From Snodgrassella alvi wkB2 (GTDB lineage: Bacteria; Pseudomonadota; Gammaproteobacteria; Burkholderiales; Neisseriaceae), in NCBI RefSeq assembly GCF_000600005.1, contig NZ_CP007446.1, forward strand, positions 1,018,894 through 1,082,893: 64,000 nucleotides of DNA, in the 5' to 3' direction. Under the pieces are notes generated by a model. It worked only from the letters and a program-made list of their open reading frames with translations, was not told where the DNA came from and did not search any database. Positions within the stretch are counted from its first letter, which is position 1. Each line of letters begins with the position of its first letter. The position numbers and the translations under genes are program-made. Shown here one piece after another: positions 55,956 through 64,000 of this stretch.

Positions 55956-57488
55956 ATTTTCCTGTAGGTCAAGATTAAAGTGGGTGCCACGGTTCATTTG
56001 CTGATTTAGCCCGTCCTGTACCATTAATAGTGCAGTTACCAGTGACAGTTTATGTTGCTGATTAATGGTTTGCTGATACCAGTATTGTAAGATTTCATGC
56101 AGTGTGAGCATTTCATCAGTTCGCCGGCAAATTCCAAAATAACGGCTCATGGAGTGTTGCAGTGCTTGCATGCTGAAAGAAGGGATATCCTGAATCGGAT
56201 GAGGATGTTCCGGAAAAATAATTTCCTGCCAGGTTAATTCTGATGAATTCTTCTGCTGATTGATTGGCCATGTTTGCGGATATTCTTTAGAAGCAATTAT
56301 CGATGCCGCGGCATTGCGTCCGGTTACGACACATTCAAGTAAAGAATTACTGGCCAGACGATTGGCACCATGTAGCCCGGTACAGGCAGTTTCACCTATA
56401 GCATACAACTGAGCCATATCGGTACGCCCATTGGTGTCTGTAACAATGCCGCCACAGGCATAATGTGCTGCTGGTGCTACCGGAATTAATTCACGAGTGA
56501 TATCCAGACCCTGTTGCAGACAATGCTGGTGAATTTGTGGAAAATGTGTGCGGATAAAGCTTTCAGGTAAATGAGTGATATCCAGATACACACAGTGATG
56601 GCCGGTTTTGGCTATTTCGCTGGCAATGGCGCGTGCAACAATATCACGCGGAGCCAGTTCGGCACGGTTATCGTATTCAGGCATAAAGCGCCGGCCTTGC
56701 TGATTACGTAAAATACCTCCTTCACCGCGTACAGCCTCAGAAATCAGAAAACACGGATTTTCAGGTAAGGCAAGTGCTGTGGGATGGAACTGTACAAAAG
56801 CCAGATTTTGCGTTCTGCAACCAGCCAGAGCCGCTAAAGCAACTCCTTGCCCATTTGCTGTTACCGGATTAGTGGTCAGAGTGAATAATTGTCCCAATCC
56901 TCCGGTTGCCAGTACTGTATGCTTAGCCTGAATAGTTACAGTCTCATCAGTTTGTGCCATCTGTACGACTGCTCCGGTACAAACTGAATTTTCATGCACT
57001 AAATCGATAACACAGCTATGCGGCAAAATATGAATATTTGGTCGTGCTGATAGCTGTTGCTGGAGTGTACGAGTAATACTGTGACCAGTATGATCTGCCG
57101 CATGTACGATACGCCGCCGGCCATGTCCGCCTTCACGTGTCAGATGCAGGCGACCATTCTCACGGGTAAATTCCACGCCATGGGCGCATAACCATTCAAT
57201 AGCACTGTTGCCTTCAGCCAGAATTTCGGCAGTCTGTTTTTCATTACAGCAGCCGGCACCAGCTATAAGCGTATCCTTAATATGTTCGGCTACACTGTCT
57301 GCCTGATCAATAACGGCTGCTACACCGCCTTGTGCCAGATTACTGGCACAGGTTGATAAATCTTCTTTTGCCAGCAAAGTAATGTGAAAATTTTCCGGTA
57401 AAGATAAGGCTACCGTCAGCCCGGCCAAACCGGCACCGATAATCAAAACATCGGTATTATTAACAGAGCAGGGTGTGATATTGGTCAT
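55950..57488 (-). CDS. nadB: L-aspartate oxidase
   Basis: 512 residues from the ATG at 57488 ([20 protein letters not shown]); the longer open frame runs back into nadA and is not chosen. FAD Rossmann motif [17 protein letters not shown]; succinate-dehydrogenase-like domain with [24 protein letters not shown] and the active-site Arg region [12 protein letters not shown]. It oxidises aspartate to iminoaspartate for quinolinate synthesis by NadA. Its start overlaps the nadA end by 29 bases: operon nadA-nadB. Confidence 0.95.
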   Translation of the reverse strand: MTNITPCSVNNTDVLIIGAGLAGLTVALSLPENFHITLLAKEDLSTCASNLAQGGVAAVIDQADSVAEHIKDTLIAGAGCCNEKQTAEILAEGNSAIEWLCAHGVEFTRENGRLHLTREGGHGRRRIVHAADHTGHSITRTLQQQLSARPNIHILPHSCVIDLVHENSVCTGAVVQMAQTDETVTIQAKHTVLATGGLGQLFTLTTNPVTANGQGVALAALAGCRTQNLAFVQFHPTALALPENPCFLISEAVRGEGGILRNQQGRRFMPEYDNRAELAPRDIVARAIASEIAKTGHHCVYLDITHLPESFIRTHFPQIHQHCLQQGLDITRELIPVAPAAHYACGGIVTDTNGRTDMAQLYAIGETACTGLHGANRLASNSLLECVVTGRNAAASIIASKEYPQTWPINQQKNSSELTWQEIIFPEHPHPIQDIPSFSMQALQHSMSRYFGICRRTDEMLTLHEILQYWYQQTINQQHKLSLVTALLMVQDGLNQQMNRGTHFNLDLQENL

Positions 57489-58683
57489 GTTGGCTAATCC
57501 AGTGAGCAAAAATATCGGGGGAATGGTTTTCTGTATGGTGAAGATTGGTCTTATCAGTATGAAATTCCCGCCATGCAGTTGAAAAATCAAGCATACGCTG
57601 TATGGAAATACCAGCCTGTTTACCTAAAGCAGAAGGTAGATCAATTTTATGCTGTTCTGGTTTGCTTAAAGCATCTATACAGGCTTGTAATCCGTTCATA
57701 GCCATCCAGGGACAGAAAGCACAAGACTTGCAGGTGGCACCATTGCCTGCAGTAGGTGCGGCCAGAAAGGTTTTTTCCGGAGCATGTTTATGCATTTCAT
57801 GTAATATGCCCTGATCTGTCGCTACAATAAATGTATCTGCCGAATCGTGAATTGCTGCCTGCAATAGACGGCTGGTAGAACCTACTACATCAGCTAAAGC
57901 GACTACAGCAGCCGGTGATTCAGGATGAACCAGTATTTTGGCATGCGGATAGCGTGCTTTCATTAAAGCCAGCTCCTGACCTTTAAATTCATTATGTACC
58001 AGACAGGAACCCTGCCAGAGCACCATATCTGCACCCGTCTGATTCTGAATATATTCTCCAAGATGTCTGTCCGGGCCCCAGATAATTTTTTTTCCTTGGG
58101 CATGTAAAAAAGAAACAATTTCCAGAGCAATTGACGAAGTAACGACCCAGTCAGCCCTGGCCTTAACTTCGGCACTGGTATTGGCGTAAACCACAACTGT
58201 CCGATCCGGGTACTGGTTGCAGAAAGCAGTAAATTCTTCTGCCGGACAACCCAGATCAAGAGAGCAGGTGGCTTTAGTATCGGGCATAAGAATAGTTTTT
58301 TCCGGACTGAGTATTCGTGCAGTTTCGCCCATAAATTTCACTCCGGCTACCAATAAAGTCTTTGCCGGATGCTGTGCTCCGAAACGTGCCATTTCCAATG
58401 AATCACCAACCATGCCGCTAGTAGCCAGAGCCAGATCCTGCAATTCCGGTTCAACATAGTAATGTGCCAGCATCACAGCCTGCTGTTGCTGTAATAGAGC
58501 TTTTACCTGTTCAATATATTTTTGCTTTTGTCTCCGGTCCAATTGCTGTGGAATTTTAGCCCAGGCACATTGCAGCACAGCAGATTCATCTCTAGTAGTT
58601 TGTGCAGCATTTTCAGTAGCTGCAACTGATGACAATTGTGGTTTTTCGTAATCGAATGCACGCCATTGATTGGTACTTTGCAT
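57460..58683 (-). CDS. nadA: Quinolinate synthase
   Basis: 407 residues. It condenses iminoaspartate with dihydroxyacetone phosphate. The 4Fe-4S Cys ligands lie in [28 protein letters not shown] and CKSCAFCPW. The N-terminal ~60 residues before [22 protein letters not shown] are an extension like many beta-proteobacterial NadA proteins. First gene of the nadA-nadB operon, preceded by a palindromic site (58710-58728). Confidence 0.96.
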   Translation of the reverse strand: MQSTNQWRAFDYEKPQLSSVAATENAAQTTRDESAVLQCAWAKIPQQLDRRQKQKYIEQVKALLQQQQAVMLAHYYVEPELQDLALATSGMVGDSLEMARFGAQHPAKTLLVAGVKFMGETARILSPEKTILMPDTKATCSLDLGCPAEEFTAFCNQYPDRTVVVYANTSAEVKARADWVVTSSIALEIVSFLHAQGKKIIWGPDRHLGEYIQNQTGADMVLWQGSCLVHNEFKGQELALMKARYPHAKILVHPESPAAVVALADVVGSTSRLLQAAIHDSADTFIVATDQGILHEMHKHAPEKTFLAAPTAGNGATCKSCAFCPWMAMNGLQACIDALSKPEQHKIDLPSALGKQAGISIQRMLDFSTAWREFHTDKTNLHHTENHSPDIFAHWISQHDQYHTLLC

Positions 58684-58709
58684 AATCGCTCCTGAAAGGA
58701 ATAATTAAT

Positions 58710-58728
58710 TATGCTCATAATGAGTATA
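58710..58728. promoter_or_regulatory. Palindromic operator upstream of nadA
   Basis: TATGCTC-ATAAT-GAGTATA, 27 bases before the nadA start. One mismatch from the perfect TATACTC-N5-GAGTATA palindrome before nadC, so probably a shared operator for the Nudix-type regulator encoded next to it. Confidence 0.7.
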
Positions 58729-58900
58729 TAAGGCAATACGAAAAAAACAAAAACTCGAATAAACTCGACAGAATGTGATAATCAGTTGAATTCAGTTAGA
58801 TACAACGGTGCTTCTGCGGTAATGTACTCAATCAGTGAATTTTGTTTTTTTGCGACAAATTCTTTACAATTAGCCAGCTTTAATAAAGGAGTTTATCCGC

Positions 58901-59860
58901 ATGCACTCTTCAGCTGAATATTCATCTTCAAGTTATAATGACAGTGCAGCTGAACTCGTGGCGGTATTGTTTGCTGTTACCGATTTCAGTGCGCGGGTAC
59001 TTACCATAAACGATGGAAAATTATTGCCATATGGTCCGCTGAGACCTGTACATCATTCTTTACAGGCTGGTGCCAGAACCTGGGTACATCAGCAGACAGG
59101 TCAGCCATTAGGCTATATGGAACAGTTATATACATTTGTTGATGTCAAACGTAGCCATCATTGCGGCCATGCTGTAATTAATATCAGCTATCTCGGACTG
59201 GTAAAAGAAGCTGCTGAGAGTGGTTTAAAGCTGGAAGCCAAATGGCATGACTGGTATGAATTTTTTCCTTGGGAAGACAGCAGACTGCCTCAGCATAAGC
59301 AGATACTCGATCAATTAATCCTGCCGATGCAGAACTGGGTAGATGCTGCTCCGAATCAGGAAATCCGCAATCAGCGTCAGCAGCGCCTGAATTTATGCTG
59401 GGGGATAAACGGGCAGCAATGGCTGGCAGAAAATGCTCTGTTGCGTTATGAATTGATGTATGAAGTTGGCATGATCACTGAATCTCCCTATTTCGACGGT
59501 CGTCTGCCGGCTATGCTGACCGGTCGCTCCATGCAGTTTAATCATCGCCGTATTCTTGCTACTGCTGTATCTCGTTTACGAGCGAAATTACAGTATCGTC
59601 TGGTGATTTTTGATTTAATGCCGCCTCAATTTACTCTATATCAGTTGCAGAGAAGCATAGAGGCGCTGAATGGCGTAGATTTGCATAAACAGAATTTTCG
59701 CAGATTAATCAACAATCAGCAGCTGGTTGTACCAACCGGAACCACAGTAGTAGCTGAGCGCGGACGTCCGGCACAGCTGTACCGTTTTAATGAAAATGTT
59801 TTACAGGAAAGTCTGCTCTCCGGTTACAGATTACCATTAATTAATAACCATATTCAGTAA
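58901..59860 (+). CDS. Nudix-fold NAD biosynthesis regulator (NrtR/NadQ type)
   Basis: 319 residues. The N-terminal Nudix-like half (about 18-165) carries the segments SLQAGARTWVHQQTGQPLGY and MEQLYTFVDV, without the catalytic Nudix box, so ligand sensing rather than hydrolysis is expected. The C-terminal winged helix has PPQFTLYQLQRSIEAL, KQNFRRLI and ERGRPAQLYRF, the NrtR-type end. Encoded between the divergent nadA-nadB operon and nadC, both with matching palindromes, it is very likely their repressor. The ligand (NAD metabolite) is inferred. Confidence 0.85.
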   Translation: MHSSAEYSSSSYNDSAAELVAVLFAVTDFSARVLTINDGKLLPYGPLRPVHHSLQAGARTWVHQQTGQPLGYMEQLYTFVDVKRSHHCGHAVINISYLGLVKEAAESGLKLEAKWHDWYEFFPWEDSRLPQHKQILDQLILPMQNWVDAAPNQEIRNQRQQRLNLCWGINGQQWLAENALLRYELMYEVGMITESPYFDGRLPAMLTGRSMQFNHRRILATAVSRLRAKLQYRLVIFDLMPPQFTLYQLQRSIEALNGVDLHKQNFRRLINNQQLVVPTGTTVVAERGRPAQLYRFNENVLQESLLSGYRLPLINNHIQ

Positions 59861-60036
59861 TTCGAATAGCGTAATTGTCATCAATTCCGTTGATAAAATA
59901 GAAATTTTCTGATTAAAAATTTTTGATTCTTGGTTTTAAACAAATAAATCTGATTAATTTGCTGAATTTAAAAACTACCGCTTTTCAAATTTATCTGCTT
60001 ATTATTTGTTAACGTATTTTCAGACTTTGACTACTA

Positions 60037-60061
60037 ATATATACTCTAAAAGAGTATATAT
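60037..60061. promoter_or_regulatory. Palindromic operator upstream of nadC
   Basis: ATATATACTC-TAAAA-GAGTATATAT, a perfect palindrome with 10-base arms, 15 bases before the nadC ATG. Same core as the site before nadA. Confidence 0.75.
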
Positions 60062-60075
60062 CAGGGTTTAACAAT

Positions 60076-60948
60076 ATGATTAGCGATTTACCAGAAATAA
60101 TTACTCGACCACTGGTACAGGCTGCACTGTCAGAAGATTTAGGCAGACGCGGAGATGTTACCTCACAGGCAGTGATACCGGCAGACAGGATGGCCGCATT
60201 CAGTATTGTAACCAGAGTGCCCGGTGTGGTATGCGGTTTAGAGCTGGCCCGTCAGAGCTTCGCTCTGATGAATGAAAATCTGGAATTTACTGCATACAAA
60301 AATGATGGTGATGTTATCGCCGCCGGTACATTGCTGGCCCGGGTTGCCGGTAATGCGCGTTCTATTCTCGCTGCCGAACGCACAGCGTTAAATTTTCTGA
60401 CGCATCTTAGCGGAATAGCCACTACAACTCATGAAATTCAGAAATCAATAGCCTATACCGGAGTTCAGCTGACGTGTACACGTAAAACCATACCTAATTT
60501 GCGTATAGTCCAGAAATATGCAGTAAGAATGGGCGGGGGACGTAATCATCGCATGGGTCTGGATGATGCCATACTGATTAAGGACAATCACATAGCGCTT
60601 AGCGGGGGAGATATTATTACTGCTGTTAAGCAAGCTAAATCTTATGCTGGCCATTTGATTGCAGTGGAAGTAGAAGTTGACACATTGGAGCAATTGCGTC
60701 AGGTTCTGGATGAAGGCGTCAGTTTGGTATTGCTGGATAATATGTCAATAGAAGAAATGCGAACAGCTGTGAGCTGGTGTAAGGGACGTTGTCAGACTGA
60801 GGCTTCAGGTAATTTGCGGCCTGATACTGTGGTAGCTGCTGCAGAAACAGGCGTAGATTTTCTGGCGATGGGCTATCTGACCCACAGCGCACGCTATCTG
60901 GATATTGGTCTGGATTATGCAGATAATCAGAATATTCTGAAAAAATGA
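60076..60948 (+). CDS. nadC: Nicotinate-nucleotide pyrophosphorylase (carboxylating)
   Basis: 290 residues. It converts quinolinate and PRPP to nicotinate mononucleotide. Conserved: ALSEDLGRRGDVTSQAVIPAD at the start, AERTALNFLTHLSGIATTT, the substrate Arg/Lys segment CTRKTIPNLRIVQKYAVRMGGG, and IKDNHIALSGG. Completes the de novo NAD route with nadA and nadB; the perfect operator upstream suggests joint control. Confidence 0.97.
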   Translation: MISDLPEIITRPLVQAALSEDLGRRGDVTSQAVIPADRMAAFSIVTRVPGVVCGLELARQSFALMNENLEFTAYKNDGDVIAAGTLLARVAGNARSILAAERTALNFLTHLSGIATTTHEIQKSIAYTGVQLTCTRKTIPNLRIVQKYAVRMGGGRNHRMGLDDAILIKDNHIALSGGDIITAVKQAKSYAGHLIAVEVEVDTLEQLRQVLDEGVSLVLLDNMSIEEMRTAVSWCKGRCQTEASGNLRPDTVVAAAETGVDFLAMGYLTHSARYLDIGLDYADNQNILKK

Positions 60949-61040
60949 AAATAATCAAAAATTTTGTTTTAAAACAAATATTATATTATCATTAATTAGT
61001 ACAATAATATATCTTTTATAAGAATAAATATTATTTAATA

Positions 61041-62438
61041 ATGAAAAAACTAATTATTTGGTATAGCTGTTTTTGTTTGTTGTTGCCATTAACTGCGTAT
61101 GCGGTGGTAGTTAATGATGTTACCGGTATGACGCCGGTACAGATGGTCGCTGTGATACAGCCGGAATCAACCGAAGAGGTTGCAGAGCTGGTTAAGCACA
61201 CAACCGGTCCCATTAGTATAGCTGGTGGTAAATACAGTATGGGCGGGCAAACTGCAGTTCAGAATGGCGTACAAATAGATACTCAAAAACTCAATCATGT
61301 AATTGCTTTTAATCCTGAACAAAAACTTTTAACTATAGAAGCAGGTGCAAACTGGCGTCAGGTACAGGAGCTGATTGATCCATATGGATTATCTGTGAAA
61401 ATCATGCAAAGTCTGGCTGATTTTAGTATTGGTGGTTCTTTAAGTGTTAATGTACATGGTCGATATATGGGGGCAGGTCCTATTATCCTGTCTGTTGAGC
61501 AAATTAAAATAGTACTGGCAGATGGTTCAATAGTTTTAGCCAGCCCGCAAGAAAATTCGGATATTTTTTATGGTGCTATTGGTGGCTATGGTGCATTGGG
61601 TGTTATCACAGAAGTGACATTACGCCTTACTGAAAATGTAAAAGTAAAACGAATTAATGATGTGATGCCGATTAGTCAGTATTCCTCTTATTTCTCTGAG
61701 CAGATTCGTTCTGACAGAACGGCCATATTTCATAATGCCATTATTTATCCTCCTGATTTCAAAAAAGTTAGGGCTGTGACTTTTAAGCAGACTGATGAAC
61801 CATTAACTATTTCTGCCCGTTTAAGACCACTTTCTGCACCTACACGCAAACGCCAAAGACAATTGAAAATTGTTGCTGCATCGGATTTTGGTAAAAAATT
61901 GCGCAAATTATATGATGATGCCTATTTTGTAAAACAGCCAGTAATGATGCGTAATTATGAAGCCAGCTTAGCAGTAGCGCTTTTAGAGCCTATTTCCATG
62001 CAAGATAAAAGTTTTGCTTTGGAAGAATATTTCATACCGGTAGAAAAGTTTGATGATTTTTATCCGCAGATGATAGACATCCTGAAAAAGCATCAGGCAA
62101 ATATTATCAATATCTCTATTCGTCATGCTATTCCTGATAGTGGTTCTTTGCTGGCATGGGCTCAAACTGAGGTATTTGCTTTTGTGATTTACTATCAGCA
62201 AGGAACTGATGAACAGAGTAAAAAGCAGGTAGGAATATGGACACGGGAATTAATAGATGCGGCATTGGCAAACAGAGGTACTTATTATTTACCTTATCAA
62301 TTACATGCAACTGAGGAGCAATTTCAGCGCGCATATCCACGGACAGCAGAATTTTTTAAGCTTAAAGAGCGCTTAGATCCGGAGAATAAATTCAGTAATC
62401 TATTTCTGGAGCGGTACCGTCCGGCAACGGCTCACTAG
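61041..62438 (+). CDS. Exported FAD-binding oxidase of the VAO/aldonolactone oxidase type
   Basis: 465 residues. A signal peptide (LIIWYSCFCLLLPLTAYA) is followed by an FAD_binding_4 (PCMH) domain at about 30-205 with PISIAGGKYSMGGQTAVQNG, TIEAGANWRQVQELIDPYGL, SIGGSLSVNVHGRYMGAG and GAIGGYGALGVITEVTL. The C-terminal part ends DPENKFSNLF, as in aldonolactone oxidases. The residue that often holds FAD covalently (His in GGxHS) is here Tyr or Lys (GGKYS), so flavin is probably non-covalent. The substrate is not known; the signal peptide makes it periplasmic or membrane-bound. Confidence 0.82.
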   Translation: MKKLIIWYSCFCLLLPLTAYAVVVNDVTGMTPVQMVAVIQPESTEEVAELVKHTTGPISIAGGKYSMGGQTAVQNGVQIDTQKLNHVIAFNPEQKLLTIEAGANWRQVQELIDPYGLSVKIMQSLADFSIGGSLSVNVHGRYMGAGPIILSVEQIKIVLADGSIVLASPQENSDIFYGAIGGYGALGVITEVTLRLTENVKVKRINDVMPISQYSSYFSEQIRSDRTAIFHNAIIYPPDFKKVRAVTFKQTDEPLTISARLRPLSAPTRKRQRQLKIVAASDFGKKLRKLYDDAYFVKQPVMMRNYEASLAVALLEPISMQDKSFALEEYFIPVEKFDDFYPQMIDILKKHQANIINISIRHAIPDSGSLLAWAQTEVFAFVIYYQQGTDEQSKKQVGIWTRELIDAALANRGTYYLPYQLHATEEQFQRAYPRTAEFFKLKERLDPENKFSNLFLERYRPATAH

Positions 62439-62496
62439 ACATAGGGTTTGAACTTAGCTTTGAGCGAATTGAATATTTCCAGAATAGAGATGAAAA

Positions 62497-62526
62497 ACTG
62501 GTGTGGTATATTATCGCCACACCAGT
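62497..62526. terminator. Bidirectional terminator between the oxidase gene and serC
   Basis: The perfect 10-base arms ACTGGTGTGG and CCACACCAGT have a 10-base loop between convergent genes. Confidence 0.75.
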
Positions 62527-62546
62527 AATCAGAAAAAATCAGTTGA

Positions 62547-63650
62547 TTATCCGTAGCGGCGTTGAAATTCCTGCATGAACTCCACTAAAGCTTCAACCCC
62601 CTGTATGGGCATGGCATTATAAATACTCGCCCGCATTCCACCCATTGATTTATAGCCTTGTAATCCGCTTAAACCATGAGCACCGGCTTGCATTACAAAT
62701 ATTTTATCCAGCTCTTTTGTAGGTGTATGGAAAATAACATTCATCTGTGAGCGTGCATGCTGTTTCACATTATTGATATAAAATCCATTGCTGTTATCAA
62801 TGGCAGAATACAAAGTTTCAGCTTTAAGGGTATTAATGGCTTCCATCTGTTCCACACCACCGTGAGTTTGCAGCCAGCGAAATACCAGACCTGAAATATA
62901 AATCGGGTAAGTTGCCGGAGTGTTGTACATTCCCTGCCGGCTGATATGACTTTGATAATTCCACACATCAGGTATTCGTTCAGAACAACGATCAAGCAGA
63001 TCTTCCCGAATAATCACAATAGTAGCACCTGATGGTCCGATATTTTTTTGTGCACCGGCATAAATAACACCAAAATCTGTCACATTTACCGGTCGTGATA
63101 AAATTTCGCTCGACATATCGCAGATGACAGGGGGCAAACCATCTGGTTTGGGAATATTGCGATATTGCAGGCCATGTACTGTTTCATTAATGCAGTAATG
63201 AACAAAAGCAGAATTTGGATCCACATCCCAGCTTTCAACCGGCGGTACATCTGTGTAGTTATATAAATCACCACCATGTGCTGCCAGATGTATTTCTGCA
63301 TCGGAAAGTTTACCCATCTGGCTGTGTGCGATACGGCTCCAGTTACCGGAGACTACTGAATCAACCTGCTTAAAACCATTGGCCAGATTCATTACGACCA
63401 TATTGAACTGGGCACTGGCACCGCCCTGCATGAACAAAACTTTATAGTTGTCCGGAATATGCATGAGCTGGCGTAGATCCTGCTCGGCATGGTGCAGAAT
63501 ACTGATAAAAGCATCTGATCGATGGCTCATGGTCATGACTGAGCAACCAGTACCGTTATAATCCAGCATTTCAGCCTGTGCTGTTTCTAATACGGCCTCT
63601 GGCAGTATTGCAGGACCAGCAGAAAAATTATATGTGTTCAGTGTTGTCAT
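62547..63650 (-). CDS. serC: Phosphoserine aminotransferase
   Basis: 367 residues. Start YNFSAGPAILPEAVLETAQAE is conserved; the PLP Lys lies in GVIYAGAQKNIGPSG, and the C-terminal MGGMRASIYNAMP is typical. It makes phosphoserine for serine and has a role in pyridoxine synthesis. Monocistronic here, with a weak ribosome site before the ATG. Confidence 0.98.
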   Translation of the reverse strand: MTTLNTYNFSAGPAILPEAVLETAQAEMLDYNGTGCSVMTMSHRSDAFISILHHAEQDLRQLMHIPDNYKVLFMQGGASAQFNMVVMNLANGFKQVDSVVSGNWSRIAHSQMGKLSDAEIHLAAHGGDLYNYTDVPPVESWDVDPNSAFVHYCINETVHGLQYRNIPKPDGLPPVICDMSSEILSRPVNVTDFGVIYAGAQKNIGPSGATIVIIREDLLDRCSERIPDVWNYQSHISRQGMYNTPATYPIYISGLVFRWLQTHGGVEQMEAINTLKAETLYSAIDNSNGFYINNVKQHARSQMNVIFHTPTKELDKIFVMQAGAHGLSGLQGYKSMGGMRASIYNAMPIQGVEALVEFMQEFQRRYG

Positions 63651-64000
63651 GAATAAATTTAAACCTGTTACAGAAATGTACTGTTGTTGATTAATTTCAG
63701 TGCGTTTGATGGTTGTGTATACACCGGCAGTCTGTTTACAGATTAATGTTGCAATCTGTCAGTGAACTGGTGAAATTCTAGTTGCTTGATAATGGAAAAG
63801 CAAATACAAAACCGTTTTGCATGTAAAGTAGCAAAAGTATGGTTATTTCTGCCTGTTAGTATAATGGATTTAGTTTAAACCACTTTTTTTTTACGTTTGA
63901 ACAGGTAATTTTTCTATAAATAATCGGATTTATTCTGAGATAAGCCATCAGTCTTAACTTTATATTCAGCCCTCACTGCTTTTATCCAGTGGGATAATAT
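63651..64000. other. Intergenic region to the window end
   Basis: About 350 bases with no open frame of note. It holds the serC promoter (minus strand) and a possible plus-strand TATAAT near 63860 that may belong to a gene beyond the window. Confidence 0.4.

Overview
The window looks like chromosome of a low-GC member of the Neisseriaceae. The core gene order (thrS-infC-rpmI-rplT-pheS-pheT-ihfA-MerR gene-tRNA-Pro), the tmRNA tag ANDETYALAA and the general protein style fit that family. AT-richness together with a type VI secretion system (T6SS) recalls the insect-gut genus Snodgrassella; this is from recall, not a database comparison. Layout: (1) 1-3.6 kb, the end of a T6SS cluster (tssF partial, tssG, tssJ, tssE). 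(2) 3.7-14.6 kb, housekeeping genes for translation, tRNA modification and arginine synthesis, mostly on the minus strand, then tgt and argH on the plus strand. (3) 14.8-24.3 kb, an AT-rich phage-derived accessory block: a lipoprotein, small phage-type genes, three different S24-type repressors, a P22-type antirepressor, membrane/holin genes and an M15 endolysin. It has no integrase, capsid or terminase gene and lies against the 3' end of ssrA. (4) 25.0-27.7 kb, a probable T6SS amidase effector (BPSL0067 type) followed by five tandem exported paralogues (STY0301 type), probably immunity proteins; one is a chimera and one is frameshifted. (5) 28.0-29.3 kb, a short core stretch (DUF1841, DUF441, tRNA-Ser). 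(6) 29.4-41.9 kb, a complete contractile tail operon (tail terminator, sheath, tube, chaperone, tape measure, baseplate, fibre, fibre assembly) with no head genes, i.e. a probable R-type tailocin. (7) 42.0-42.6 kb, a decayed ABC-ATPase pseudogene. (8) 42.8-63.7 kb, core metabolism and cell-envelope genes including amiC, tsaE, murI, purN, upp, a two-component system, hemL, the NAD genes nadB-nadA and nadC with a Nudix-fold regulator between them, and serC. The most interesting part is the relation between blocks 3 and 6. Block 3 holds regulators and lysis genes but no virion genes; block 6 holds a tail but no regulators or lysis genes. They could be two halves of one bacteriocin system. Two near-identical short transcription units (consensus-like promoter, about 60 nt, intrinsic terminator) lie at 19.92-20.01 and 24.17-24.27 kb. 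The first starts at the stop codon of a small unrecognised gene, which resembles the lambda Q gene-pR'-tR' arrangement. A further leader-and-terminator unit precedes the tail operon, and more intrinsic terminators lie inside the tail operon and just before lysis genes. I infer that antitermination or graded attenuation could control these genes; this is a hypothesis. Palindromes of the form TATACTC-N5-GAGTATA stand before both nadA and nadC and suggest a local NAD regulon. Protein families are named by recognising motifs and gene order; no searches were run.
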